Numbered from the stretch's first letter, positions 1-6,053 are shown. The stretch is 14,486 nucleotides of DNA from Faecalibacterium sp. (GCA_020025795.1 JAHHRK010000037.1:1-14486); one strand, 5' to 3'. Numbers and translations are program-made. Notes: generated by a model from the letters alone, not told the origin.

Positions 1-332
1 CCTTTGCCTTTTGCTGTTACCGTACCAGACGGGCATCCCAGATTCAGGTTCACTTCCTGATAACCCATATCTGCCAGTTTTTGGGTCATCCACAAAAAAG
101 CATCCGCATCTTTTCCCAAAATCTGTGGAATCACCGACATTCCCACATTGTTCTCCGGCAGTATGTCACGCAACTGGCGCGGATCAACGCTCAAATCTGT
201 CTTGGGCGAAAGGAACGGTGCATAGTATCGATCCAGTGCCTGTCCGTTCTCCTGATTTTCAAAATAGCGTGCATGGGTATTGCGATAAACCGCATCGGTA
301 AATCCTTCCATCGGGGCAAAATAATAGTGCAT
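1..332 (-). CDS. dus: tRNA-dihydrouridine synthase, N-terminal part (cut by window edge)
   Basis: Partial gene: 110 codons plus two bases are visible and the frame stays open to the left edge. Dus enzymes use FMN and NADPH to reduce specific uridines of tRNA to dihydrouridine in the cytoplasm. The start reads MHYYFAPMEGFTDAVYR, the typical Dus opening (APMxGxTD, FMN-binding first strand of the TIM barrel). Residues 95-105 read NLNLGCPSGTV, the family signature whose Cys (C100 here) is the catalytic acid of characterised Dus proteins. The RNA-binding C-terminal domain lies outside the window. The ATG at 330-332 is preceded by GGGAGG (minus strand) at good spacing and by a near-consensus promoter, so the start is secure. 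The wording of the motifs resembles the small DusC-like Firmicutes group, but the subfamily and the target uridine cannot be told from this fragment. Confidence 0.93.
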   Translation of the reverse strand, partial: MHYYFAPMEGFTDAVYRNTHARYFENQENGQALDRYYAPFLSPKTDLSVDPRQLRDILPENNVGMSVIPQILGKDADAFLWMTQKLADMGYQEVNLNLGCPSGTVTAKGK

Positions 333-362
333 GAAGATCCTCCCACTTCTGATATCCTGCCC

Positions 363-391
363 ATTATACACGCTGCCGCGCCGCCTGCCAA
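363..391 (-). promoter_or_regulatory. sigma-A promoter of the dus gene
   Basis: On the minus strand TTGGCA (plus 386-391) and TATAAT (plus 363-368) are separated by exactly 17 bp, followed by the GGGAGG ribosome binding site and ATG of dus. It is divergent from the promoter at 542-570. Seen directly; activity is inferred. Confidence 0.8.
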
Positions 392-508
392 TAGTTGTCC
401 GCCGGAATGATAACAAAAAATCACGCCGTTTTCCCAATTGAAGTGCCCACAAAAAAGGTAGACAATATGCGGAAGCCATGTTTTCCCTGCGCCAGCTTTA
501 TCTTTGTG

Positions 509-528
509 GACTTTCTGCCCGGAAAGTC
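509..528. repeat. 7-bp inverted repeat upstream of the SDR promoter
   Basis: GACTTTC (509-515) and GAAAGTC (522-528) form a perfect 7-bp stem with a 6-base loop. No T-run follows on either strand, so it is not an intrinsic terminator. It could be a regulator site in the 273-bp divergent spacer (333-605), or chance. A looser pair, CCACAAA (447-453) and TTTGTGG (503-509), also lies here. The rest of this spacer shows no gene. Confidence 0.3.
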
Positions 529-540
529 AGCAAAATCCAA

Positions 541-570
541 CTTTACTTCGCTATTTGAGTAAAGTATAAT
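541..570 (+). promoter_or_regulatory. Promoter with embedded palindrome driving the epimerase gene
   Basis: TTTACT (542-547) and TATAAT (565-570) are spaced 17 bp apart. A perfect inverted repeat, CTTTACT (541-547) and AGTAAAG (558-564) with a 10-bp gap, covers the -35 box and spacer up to the -10 box. A palindrome in this place is what one expects of an operator at which a dimeric repressor would block polymerase. No regulator gene is adjacent, so the binding protein is unknown. Confidence 0.7.
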
Positions 571-605
571 GAGCCTATCAAGTCTACAAGGGAGATGGGG
601 TAATC

Positions 606-1505
606 GTGAAAAAGCTACTTGTTACAGGCGGCACCGTATTTGTAAGCAGATATATTGCGGAGTATTATGTTGTAAAAGGCTACGATGTATATGTGCTCAA
701 TCGGAACACTAAAGAGCAATCTCAAGGGGTTAATCTGATTCAAGCGGACAGACATAATCTTGGAGAAACGCTCCGTGATTTTCAATTTGACGTTGTTATT
801 GATACTGCCTATAATTCCCATGATGTCGAAACCTTGCTAAACGCTTTGGGCGGTTACAATGATTATATTTTGATTAGTTCAAGTGCAGTGTATCCTGAAA
901 CTGCTTTACAGCCATTTACAGAAAGTACTCCTTTGGCTATAAATAAGTTTTGGGGTAAATATGGAACCGATAAAATACAAGCGGAAGCTGCTTTGCTGAA
1001 GAGAAACCCTAATGCATATGTAGTTAGACCTCCATATTTATATGGACCAATGAATAATGTATACCGGGAATCCTTTGTATTTGATTGTGCCTTATCCAAC
1101 AGGAAATTCTATTTACCTAAAGATGGCGAAATGAAATTGCAATTTTTCTACATTCGTGATTTGTGCAGATTTATAGATATCCTATTAAAGACCAAACCTT
1201 CCCAACATATTTTTAATGTTGGAAACAAGGAGGCCATATCTGTTCGCGAATGGGTCGAGCTTTGCTATAAAGTAGTCGGCAGTGAAGTCAAGTTTGCAAA
1301 TGTATATGCGGATATTGAACAACGGAATTATTTTAGCTTTTATGATTATGAATATTACCTTGATGTTTCTAAGCAGTATTCATTAATGCCAAACACAACC
1401 CCATTATTGGAAGGATTGCAAGAATCATTTAATTGGTATAAAAGCAACTCAGAAAAAGTCACTAAGAAGCCATTTTTAGATTATATTGATAATAACATGC
1501 TCTAA
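606..1505 (+). CDS. NAD-dependent epimerase/dehydratase (extended SDR family)
   Basis: 299 residues, GTG start after AAGGGAG (588-594). Extended short-chain dehydrogenases carry out NAD(P)-dependent epimerisation, dehydration or reduction, often on nucleotide sugars. The Rossmann opening is LLVTGGTVFVSRY (residues 4-16), a GGTxFxS variant of the usual GxxGxxG loop that occurs in this family branch. The active site shows the S91-S93 cluster before AVYPE, and Y119-x3-K123 (YGTDK). RPPYLYGP (141-148) is the usual substrate-side motif. There is no membrane segment. The gene is alone, between its own promoter and a strong terminator. It is clearly more AT-rich than its neighbours, with many AGA, ATA and TTA codons and tyrosine/asparagine-rich protein, which suggests horizontal acquisition. 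The substrate cannot be deduced. The family is certain; sugar epimerase versus other reductase is open. Confidence 0.88.
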   Translation: MKKLLVTGGTVFVSRYIAEYYVVKGYDVYVLNRNTKEQSQGVNLIQADRHNLGETLRDFQFDVVIDTAYNSHDVETLLNALGGYNDYILISSSAVYPETALQPFTESTPLAINKFWGKYGTDKIQAEAALLKRNPNAYVVRPPYLYGPMNNVYRESFVFDCALSNRKFYLPKDGEMKLQFFYIRDLCRFIDILLKTKPSQHIFNVGNKEAISVREWVELCYKVVGSEVKFANVYADIEQRNYFSFYDYEYYLDVSKQYSLMPNTTPLLEGLQESFNWYKSNSEKVTKKPFLDYIDNNML

Positions 1506-1591
1506 CTACGTTTGTGCAGCAAAGCATTACGTCATTTTATATTAAGCTAATTTCTTATACCTCTCTTTCACTTGAATACTAGAACCATTGA

Positions 1592-1622
1592 GCAGGAAAC
1601 CAGAGACGGTTTCCTGCTTTTT
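1592..1622 (+). terminator. Intrinsic terminator of the epimerase gene
   Basis: GCAGGAAACC (1592-1601), 6-base loop, GGTTTCCTGC (1608-1617) form a perfect 10-bp stem followed by five T (1618-1622). It lies about 85 bp after the epimerase stop; the stretch between (1506-1591) shows nothing else. Confidence 0.9.
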
Positions 1623-1632
1623 GCATAGTAAA

Positions 1633-1681
1633 GCACCCCATTTGCCATTCAGTACATCATACTGTCTAACAAATGGGGTGC
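1633..1681 (-). terminator. Long two-tier hairpin behind the minus-strand miniprotein gene
   Basis: GCACCCCATTTG (1633-1644) and CAAATGGGGTGC (1670-1681) form a perfect 12-bp stem. The 25-base loop holds a second small stem, CAGTA (1650-1654) with TACTG (1660-1664). On the minus strand the stem is followed by TTTACTATG, a weak U-run, so it probably terminates the gene at 1716-1922. The large structured loop is unusual for a terminator. Confidence 0.6.
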
Positions 1682-1715
1682 CTTTCAAATCAGGAAAACT
1701 GCGTGCTCCGCTGCA

Positions 1716-1922
1716 TCAACGAGGCATATAGTCTTCAATCATGTTTTCCAGGCCGCTCACAACGTTTTCCACGCCGCGCGCTGCCTTCTTGGCAAACTGT
1801 TTGCGCTGGCGCTGGTTGTAGCCCATCCAGTACATGCCTGCTGCGCTAGCAGCTGCACCTGCAGCCGCACCTGCCAGCAGGTTGACCATATTCATTCCGG
1901 TATTTTGCTGTTGATGTTTCAT
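1716..1922 (-). CDS. Small Gly/Ala-rich membrane protein of unknown function
   Basis: 68 residues. The start is supported by a strong ribosome binding site (AAGGAGGG on the minus strand, about 7 bases before ATG) and the gene ends just before a hairpin, so it is very likely translated. The layout is a polar N-terminus rich in Gln and Asn (MKHQQQNTGMN), one hydrophobic helix at about residues 12-34 (VNLLAGAAAGAAASAAGMYWMG) with small residues every three to four positions, then a basic stretch (NQRQRKQFAKKAARG) and an acidic amphipathic tail ending EDYMPR. The glycine/alanine-zipper helix with positive charges on one side suggests a single-pass or peripheral membrane miniprotein that may self-associate. 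I recognise no named family; a YtxH-like or phage-shock-like role would be speculation. The upstream region is shared with the divergent pyridoxamine kinase promoter; I see no clear minus-strand promoter. Confidence 0.75.
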   Translation of the reverse strand: MKHQQQNTGMNMVNLLAGAAAGAAASAAGMYWMGYNQRQRKQFAKKAARGVENVVSGLENMIEDYMPR

Positions 1923-1990
1923 AGTAGTCCCTCCTTTTTGCTTATAAGCGCAGTATTCCCCCTGCCGTTTGAATTATTCTGCTTTTTTCA

Positions 1991-2019
1991 TTGACCTTTT
2001 TATGGTATAATAATAAGAT
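1991..2019 (+). promoter_or_regulatory. Probable promoter of the pdxK-trmL-degV operon
   Basis: TTGACC (1991-1996) with a 17-bp spacer to TAAGAT (2014-2019). A perfect TATAAT also exists at 2006-2011 but has only T-rich sequence at the -35 distance, so the exact -10 box is ambiguous. Confidence 0.6.
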
Positions 2020-2048
2020 ACAAGTTCATCTATTAGGAGGTGTCTTTT

Positions 2049-2879
2049 TTGCAACACTATCAACCGCCAAAAAAGATCCTTTGCATCCACGATCTTTCCG
2101 GTCTGGGTCGCTGCAGTCTGTCTGTGATCCTGCCGGTTCTTTCTGCCATGGGGCATCAGGTAGTCTGTCTGCCCACCGCAGTGCTGTCCACTCATACCGG
2201 TGGCTTTGGTCAGCCATCCCGCATGGAAAATGACACCTACGGCTTTGCCGCACTGGATCATTACGCCCAGATAGGCGTTACATTCGATTGCATTTTTTCC
2301 GGATACCTGGAAACTCCGGCCCAGGCACAGCTGGTTCAGAAGGCTTATTCTTTCTGGCCGGATGCGTACAAAATCGTTGACCCTGCCATGGGCGACGGCG
2401 GCAAGCTCTACAACAGTCTTTCCGGTGAAATCGTCTCTGCCATGGCGCAGCTGGCCCATCAGGCTGATTTGATTTTACCCAACTTGACCGAGGCTCACCT
2501 TTTGCTGGGGTTGGACCAGTCGGAGCAAACCGATTGGACACGCGAGGCTGCTCAAAATCTGGCCGATCAGCTTATGGAAATCTGCCCTTCCGCCGTGGTC
2601 ACCGGCTTTCCTATGGGTAAGTATGTAGGCTGCGCAGGTGCCGGAGCGGAACAATTCGTGCAGCGTAAACTGCTTTTGCCTCGCAACTATCCTGGCACGG
2701 GTGACCTGTTTGCCGCAGTCGTAACCGGTCTGCTTTTGCACGGCAATGCACTTTCCGCTGCTGCGGATGCTGCTGCCGCTTTTGTGTCAGAATGTATTCT
2801 GAACACAGATCCTGAGGCCGATCCCCGCTTTGGCGTTTGGTTCGAGCCGCAGCTGAAAAAGCTCATTTTTCAGGCTTAA
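2049..2879 (+). CDS. pdxK: Pyridoxamine kinase (ribokinase/ThiD-like fold)
   Basis: 276 residues from a TTG start at 2049. A GTG at 2040 gives a longer frame, but the AGGAGG site (2035-2040) overlaps it and sits 8 bases before the TTG, so 2049 is preferred. The enzyme phosphorylates the 5'-hydroxyl of pyridoxal, pyridoxamine or pyridoxine with ATP, salvaging vitamin B6 in the cytoplasm. Visible motifs are the substrate-side HDLSGLGRCSL (14-24), IVDPAMGDGGKLY (109-121), LPNLTEAHLLLG (143-154), and the ATP/anion-hole motif YPGTGDLFAAV (214-224), whose Asp (D219) is the catalytic base in this family. The length matches PdxK/PdxY proteins. It is the first gene of a tight unit with trmL (18-bp gap) and degV (overlap). 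The alternative is another ribokinase-fold vitamin kinase such as ThiD; the HD(I/L)SG(V/L)GRCS opening favours pyridoxamine kinase. Confidence 0.87.
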   Translation: MQHYQPPKKILCIHDLSGLGRCSLSVILPVLSAMGHQVVCLPTAVLSTHTGGFGQPSRMENDTYGFAALDHYAQIGVTFDCIFSGYLETPAQAQLVQKAYSFWPDAYKIVDPAMGDGGKLYNSLSGEIVSAMAQLAHQADLILPNLTEAHLLLGLDQSEQTDWTREAAQNLADQLMEICPSAVVTGFPMGKYVGCAGAGAEQFVQRKLLLPRNYPGTGDLFAAVVTGLLLHGNALSAAADAAAAFVSECILNTDPEADPRFGVWFEPQLKKLIFQA

Positions 2880-2897
2880 TTTTGTCAGGAGGACAAC

Positions 2898-3419
2898 ATG
2901 GATTATAAACCAACCTTAAATATCGTTCTGGTTGAACCGCGCATCCCGCAGAACACCGGCAATGTTGCACGCACCTGCGCCTGCACCAATTGCCGACTGC
3001 ACCTGGTAGGCCCCATGGGTTTCACCATCGATGACAAAAAATTAAAGCATGCCGGGCTTGACTACTGGCACTATCTTGATATAACATATTATCAAAGTCT
3101 GGACGACTTTTTTGCACGGAATGACGGGCCTTTTTATTACTTTTCTACCAAGGCCCCCAATCGGTACAGCGATGTATCTTACCCGGATGGTTCTTACCTT
3201 GTTTTTGGCCGGGAAGATGCTGGCCTGCCGGAGGCTCTGCTTGCAGAAAATCAGCAGCACTGCGTACGTTTTCCCATGCAGGAAAACTGCCGCAGCCTGA
3301 ATCTTTCCAACTCGGTGGCCATCGGTGTATACGAAGTGCTGCGTCAATGGGATTTCCCTGAGCTTTTAGATCATGGTCACCTGCGTGACTACGAATGGAA
3401 ACGAGGAAACAATGAGTAA
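2898..3419 (+). CDS. trmL: tRNA (cytidine/uridine(34)-2'-O)-methyltransferase
   Basis: 173 residues, ATG after a full CAGGAGG site. TrmL (YibK/CspR) is a SPOUT-class enzyme that transfers a methyl group from S-adenosylmethionine to the 2'-OH of the wobble nucleotide of tRNA-Leu isoacceptors; it is cytoplasmic and dimeric, with a trefoil knot. All class motifs are present: LVEPRIPQNTGNVART (11-26), LHLVGPMGF (34-42), YLVFGREDAGLP (100-111) and NCRSLNLSNSVAIGVYEVLRQ split over 130-150, the last forming the knot and cofactor pocket. The length is close to the E. coli protein (157 residues) plus a short charged tail. The stop codon overlaps the degV start by 8 bases, so translation of the two is probably coupled. 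The role is confident; the exact tRNA target is by family. Confidence 0.94.
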   Translation: MDYKPTLNIVLVEPRIPQNTGNVARTCACTNCRLHLVGPMGFTIDDKKLKHAGLDYWHYLDITYYQSLDDFFARNDGPFYYFSTKAPNRYSDVSYPDGSYLVFGREDAGLPEALLAENQQHCVRFPMQENCRSLNLSNSVAIGVYEVLRQWDFPELLDHGHLRDYEWKRGNNE

Positions 3420-4290
3420 AATTGCAATTTTGACCGATTCCTCCTGCGATATGCCCCAGGAGTTGGCGGATCAATACGGTATCGACATTATGTCTTTCCG
3501 TATTCTGCTGGATGGTGTGGACTATGAAGAACGCGTGAGCTGCACGCCCAGCGAATTCTATGATAAAATGCGTCAGGCGGAAGGAGTTCCTTCTACTGCA
3601 GCCATCACCCCCATCCAGTTCTGCGAAAAGTACTGTGAATACGTAGATGCTGGCTACACCGATGTGATTCACGTCTCCATCAACCGCGAAGGTTCTTCCA
3701 CCTACAACAATGCCCTGATGGCACGGGATCTGCTGCGTGAAGAGCGTCCCGAACATCATATGAAGATTCATCTGCTGGACAGCCATTGCTATTCCATGGC
3801 ATTCGGCTGGTATGTGGCAGAAATGGGCCGCAAACTGCAAAATGGTGCAGAGGTCCGTATGCTGATTGATGAATTTGAGCAAAAAATGCGTCAGGTCGAA
3901 ATCATTCTGGGACCTTACAGCCTGAAGCAGATGAAAAAGAGCGGTCGTATTTCCGCTGCTGCTGCATTTGCCGGTGAACTGCTGGGCCTGCGTCCTATCA
4001 TTTCTATGATTGACGGCAAGACCAAGGTTGAAAGCAAAGTTCGCGGTGATGACAAGGTTGTTCCCGCTATGCTGTCCCTGTGCGAAAAGCGTCTGGAAGG
4101 TATGGACCTGAACGACGTAGAATATATGATTGGCCACACTGAAATCGCCCGTAAGGACGAGTTGGTCAAAGCAGCCCGCAAGATGTTCGGTCATCCGCCG
4201 GTTGCCGTATTCCCTCTGGGCGGCGTTGTTTCTTCCAACACCGGCCCCGACACCGTTGCCATCGTCTTTACCGGAAAGACGCGTGAGTAA
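3412..4290 (+). CDS. degV: DegV family fatty-acid-binding protein (FakB-like)
   Basis: 292 residues from ATG 3412, chosen over an in-frame start 39 bases upstream inside trmL because GAGG (3403-3406) lies before it and the protein then begins with the conserved strand MSKIAILTDSSCDMP. DegV proteins bind one fatty acid; FakB members present it to the kinase FakA, making acyl-phosphate for phospholipid synthesis. Visible motifs are TDSSCDMP (8-15), VPSTAAITP (59-67), SINREGSSTYNNA (89-101), MKKSGRIS (174-181) followed by LLGLRPIIS, and GGVVSSNTGPDTVAIVF (270-286). The last segment normally reads HTGPG; here it is N276-T-G-P-D, losing the His that sits near the fatty-acid carboxylate in known FakB structures. 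It is the last gene of the operon, followed by a terminator. No fakA is in the window. Family certain, ligand unknown. Confidence 0.92.
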   Translation: MSKIAILTDSSCDMPQELADQYGIDIMSFRILLDGVDYEERVSCTPSEFYDKMRQAEGVPSTAAITPIQFCEKYCEYVDAGYTDVIHVSINREGSSTYNNALMARDLLREERPEHHMKIHLLDSHCYSMAFGWYVAEMGRKLQNGAEVRMLIDEFEQKMRQVEIILGPYSLKQMKKSGRISAAAAFAGELLGLRPIISMIDGKTKVESKVRGDDKVVPAMLSLCEKRLEGMDLNDVEYMIGHTEIARKDELVKAARKMFGHPPVAVFPLGGVVSSNTGPDTVAIVFTGKTRE

Positions 4291-4321
4291 TCGGTATTGC
4301 TGCAACCATTTCTAAAATTAC

Positions 4322-4366
4322 AAGCTGCCGCCTTGCACTTTGCTGCTGGGCGGCAGCTTTCTTTTT
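4322..4366 (+). terminator. Intrinsic terminator of the pdxK-trmL-degV unit
   Basis: AAGCTGCCGCC (4322-4332) pairs perfectly with GGCGGCAGCTT (4349-4359) around a 16-base loop, followed by a T-rich run (TTCTTTTT) to 4366. Confidence 0.88.
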
Positions 4367-4369
4367 ATC

Positions 4370-4426
4370 TGTGATGCATCTGAGCAATCCGCCTTGTTGC
4401 AAAACAAATTTTCGTCTGTCATCACA
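4370..4426. repeat. Nested inverted repeats between the degV terminator and the queT promoter
   Basis: TGTGATG (4370-4376) and CATCACA (4420-4426) are perfect complements 43 bases apart. Between them TTGTT (4394-4398) and AACAA (4403-4407) form a small stem with a GCAA loop. They lie upstream of the queT promoter, so they are not in its transcript; a DNA-level regulator site or a read-through RNA structure are both possible. The remainder of 4427-4496 shows nothing. Confidence 0.3.
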
Positions 4427-4496
4427 GTCGTCCGTTAATCTGTCAAAACAACCAGTATTTTCTCGACGGTATTGCGTATTCTTTCGTGCTTTTTCC

Positions 4497-4525
4497 TTGC
4501 AGAAAGAGTGCTTTTTTGTTATACT
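4497..4525 (+). promoter_or_regulatory. Promoter of the riboswitch-queT-HAD unit
   Basis: TTGCAG (4497-4502), 17-bp spacer, TATACT (4520-4525). It places the transcript start a few bases before the riboswitch helix that begins at 4548, as expected for a riboswitch-controlled unit. The -35 box is a weak match. Confidence 0.65.
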
Positions 4526-4547
4526 GAAGTGTCGTTTGTAAAACGAT

Positions 4548-4640
4548 CGAGCAACTTAGGATTTTAGGCTCGCCCATTTTATGGGACCAAACCTCAGGGA
4601 CCTGGCGGTGCTCTGTGGTCAAAATCTTTCCGCCGGAGTG
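4548..4640 (+). promoter_or_regulatory. preQ1-III riboswitch controlling queT
   Basis: The leader matches my memory of the preQ1-III class described from Faecalibacterium. Helix P1 is CGAGC (4548-4552) with GCTCG (4568-4572), enclosing the conserved AACTTAGGATTTTAG loop. A short helix CCCAT (4573-4577) with ATGGG (4581-4585) follows, then the conserved ACCAAACC segment (4586-4593). Last is an outer helix in which CTGGCGG (4602-4608) pairs with CCGCCGG (4630-4636). That last helix takes in the first bases of the GGAG ribosome binding site (4635-4638) of queT, so ligand-dependent control of translation initiation is the likely mechanism. The downstream gene encodes a queuosine-precursor transporter, which fits exactly. 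The class is assigned by sequence resemblance and context; no covariance model was run. Confidence 0.85.
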
Positions 4641-4647
4641 TATCTTT

Positions 4648-5202
4648 ATGTCTATTCAGAAATCCCCCAATTCTACGCACACCCATGTGCAGCGCATCGT
4701 GCGCTGCGGTCTGGTTGCAGCGCTGTATGCCGTGCTGTGCCTGGTTCTCGCACCGATTTCCTTCAGCAGCGTGCAGGTTCGCGTTTCCGAAGCTCTGTGC
4801 CTGCTGCCTGTCTTCGGTGCTGACTACATCGTGGGTGTGACCATCGGCTGTTTCCTGGCAAACCTGCTGGGCGTGTCTCTGGGCACTACCATGGCTGTGG
4901 ACGTAGTTTTTGGCACGCTCGCTACGCTGCTGGCCTGCATCTGCACCTGGCTGCTGCGGAACATTCGTATTAAGGGGCTGGCACTGCCTGCCTCTCTGCC
5001 GCCGGTTATTTTTAACGCTGTTATCATCGGCCTGGAGATTTCCTTCTTCTTTACGGACGGAGCTGTCACCGGCCCGATCATTCTGTTTAATATGTTCTCG
5101 GTCGGTCTGGGCGAAATCATCAGCTGCTGCATCCTGGGCGTAGCACTGGTTCGCCTGATCGAGCGCAATCCTCGCCTTTCTGCCATGTTTATGGAAGGAT
5201 AA
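4648..5202 (+). CDS. queT: Queuosine-precursor ECF transporter, substrate-binding (S) component
   Basis: 184 residues. The ATG at 4648 is chosen because GGAG (4635-4638) lies 9 bases upstream; the longer GTG frame from 4615 would start inside the riboswitch. QueT proteins are integral membrane S-components of energy-coupling factor importers that capture preQ0, preQ1 or queuine; the shared ATPases and T-protein (EcfA/A'/T) are encoded elsewhere. After a short polar N-terminus containing His, about six hydrophobic segments follow (roughly 19-38, 58-76, 84-104, 116-136, 140-158, 160-172). The family signature VQVRVSEALCLLPVFG (42-57) and VDVVFGTLATLLA (84-96) are clear. A preQ1-III riboswitch precedes the gene and the HAD phosphatase gene follows 3 bp after the stop. 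The riboswitch supports a role in salvage of the tRNA wobble modification queuosine. Ligand (preQ1 versus queuine) is inferred from the riboswitch. Confidence 0.92.
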   Translation: MSIQKSPNSTHTHVQRIVRCGLVAALYAVLCLVLAPISFSSVQVRVSEALCLLPVFGADYIVGVTIGCFLANLLGVSLGTTMAVDVVFGTLATLLACICTWLLRNIRIKGLALPASLPPVIFNAVIIGLEISFFFTDGAVTGPIILFNMFSVGLGEIISCCILGVALVRLIERNPRLSAMFMEG

Positions 5203-5205
5203 TCT

Positions 5206-5850
5206 ATGAAGCGACCCTTGGATTTGATTTTTTGGGACTGGAACGGTACCCTTTTAGATGATTTGGATGTATGCGTTGGCTGTCTGAACAGCCTGCTGCA
5301 TGACTTTGGTTATCCTCAGCAGTACGATGTGGATTCCTATCGAGAGATTTTTTGTTTTCCCATTTCGGAATACTACATCCGTGCCGGCTTTGATTTTCAA
5401 AAGCATCCGTTCTCGGTTCTGGCCGAACATTATATGCAGCTTTACATGCCCCGTGCTGCCAGCTGTACGCTGGTTCCCGGTGCAAAAGAAGCGCTGGACA
5501 CCTTTTGTGCTCTTGAAATCCCGCAAGTGGTGTTGAGTGCTTCTCCTTTGGATAATCTTCAGCTGCAAGTCGAACAACAGGGTGTAGGCCGCTATTTCAA
5601 TAAACTGCTAGGGCTGTCTGATATTTATGCTGCCAGCAAAGTAGAGCTTGGCGTTGACTTCATGCGCCGCAGTGGAATCGATCCTTCCCGTGCATTGATG
5701 CTGGGCGATTCTGTACACGATGCCGAAGTCGCAGCCGCTATGGGCGTTTCCTGCATCCTGATTGCTGCCGGGCATCAGCCTCGCCATATTCTGGAAACTA
5801 CCGGCTGTCCGGTCGTAGATCGAGCCGATCAAATCCCTGCACTTTTATAA
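5206..5850 (+). CDS. HAD-superfamily phosphatase-like hydrolase with DxN motif
   Basis: 214 residues; ATG 3 bp after the queT stop, with GGAAGGAT inside the end of queT as its ribosome binding site, so the two are translationally coupled. HAD hydrolases of this size (phosphoglycolate-phosphatase-like, C1 cap) dephosphorylate small metabolites. Motif I is LIFWDWNGTLLDD (7-19) with nucleophile D11 but Asn at 13, where most phosphatases have the general acid/base Asp. Motif II is VVLSAS (S111), motif III K145 (AASKVE), and motif IV MLGDSVHDAEVA (165-176; D168, D172). The cap domain lies between about 20 and 88. The DWNGT form recurs in a subgroup of PGP-like proteins and may mean a slower or different phosphotransfer. 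The substrate is unknown. Co-regulation with queT by the riboswitch hints at a nucleobase or nucleotide linked to queuosine salvage, but this is inference. Confidence 0.85.
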   Translation: MKRPLDLIFWDWNGTLLDDLDVCVGCLNSLLHDFGYPQQYDVDSYREIFCFPISEYYIRAGFDFQKHPFSVLAEHYMQLYMPRAASCTLVPGAKEALDTFCALEIPQVVLSASPLDNLQLQVEQQGVGRYFNKLLGLSDIYAASKVELGVDFMRRSGIDPSRALMLGDSVHDAEVAAAMGVSCILIAAGHQPRHILETTGCPVVDRADQIPALL

Positions 5851-5857
5851 TGCTTGC

Positions 5858-5897
5858 AAAAAAGCGGAAGACGCACCATGCGCCTTCCGCTTTTTTT
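5858..5897. terminator. Bidirectional-looking terminator after the queT-HAD unit
   Basis: AAAAAAGCGGAAG (5858-5870) pairs with CTTCCGCTTTTTT (5884-5896), with one mismatch and an inner CGC/GCG step around the loop ACCAT. The A-run and T-run on the two sides give U-tracts in both directions. Confidence 0.92.
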
Positions 5898-5948
5898 ATA
5901 AAAATAGGCTTTTGCTTACAATAAATTTACAGAACCTTCACCAAAAGT

Positions 5949-5978
5949 TTGACACACTTTCCCTGTTTATAGTATCAT
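5949..5978 (+). promoter_or_regulatory. secA promoter
   Basis: A perfect TTGACA (5949-5954) with TATCAT (5973-5978) at 18-bp spacing. The predicted leader is about 70 nt. Confidence 0.85.
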
Positions 5979-6003
5979 AATAAAATAGTGTAAGTATGCA
6001 AAC

Positions 6004-6018
6004 TCCGGCTTTGCCGGA
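6004..6018 (+). promoter_or_regulatory. Hairpin in the secA leader
   Basis: TCCGGC (6004-6009), loop TTT, GCCGGA (6013-6018): a compact 6-bp stem in the secA 5' leader, about 35 bases before the start codon. There is no U-run, so it does not terminate. It may stabilise the mRNA or be an expression element. It does not resemble the secM-type control of E. coli. Confidence 0.4.
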
Positions 6019-6053
6019 AGATATTACAAAACAGATAACTGAGGTGTACACAT

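Noticed and set aside
11..410. Plus-strand frames at the left edge
   Set aside because: They are antisense to the dus gene, whose start, ribosome binding site and promoter are clear on the minus strand.
3145..4305. 386-codon minus-strand frame opposite trmL and degV
   Set aside because: Antisense shadow of two clearly conserved genes; no family motifs and no start signal.
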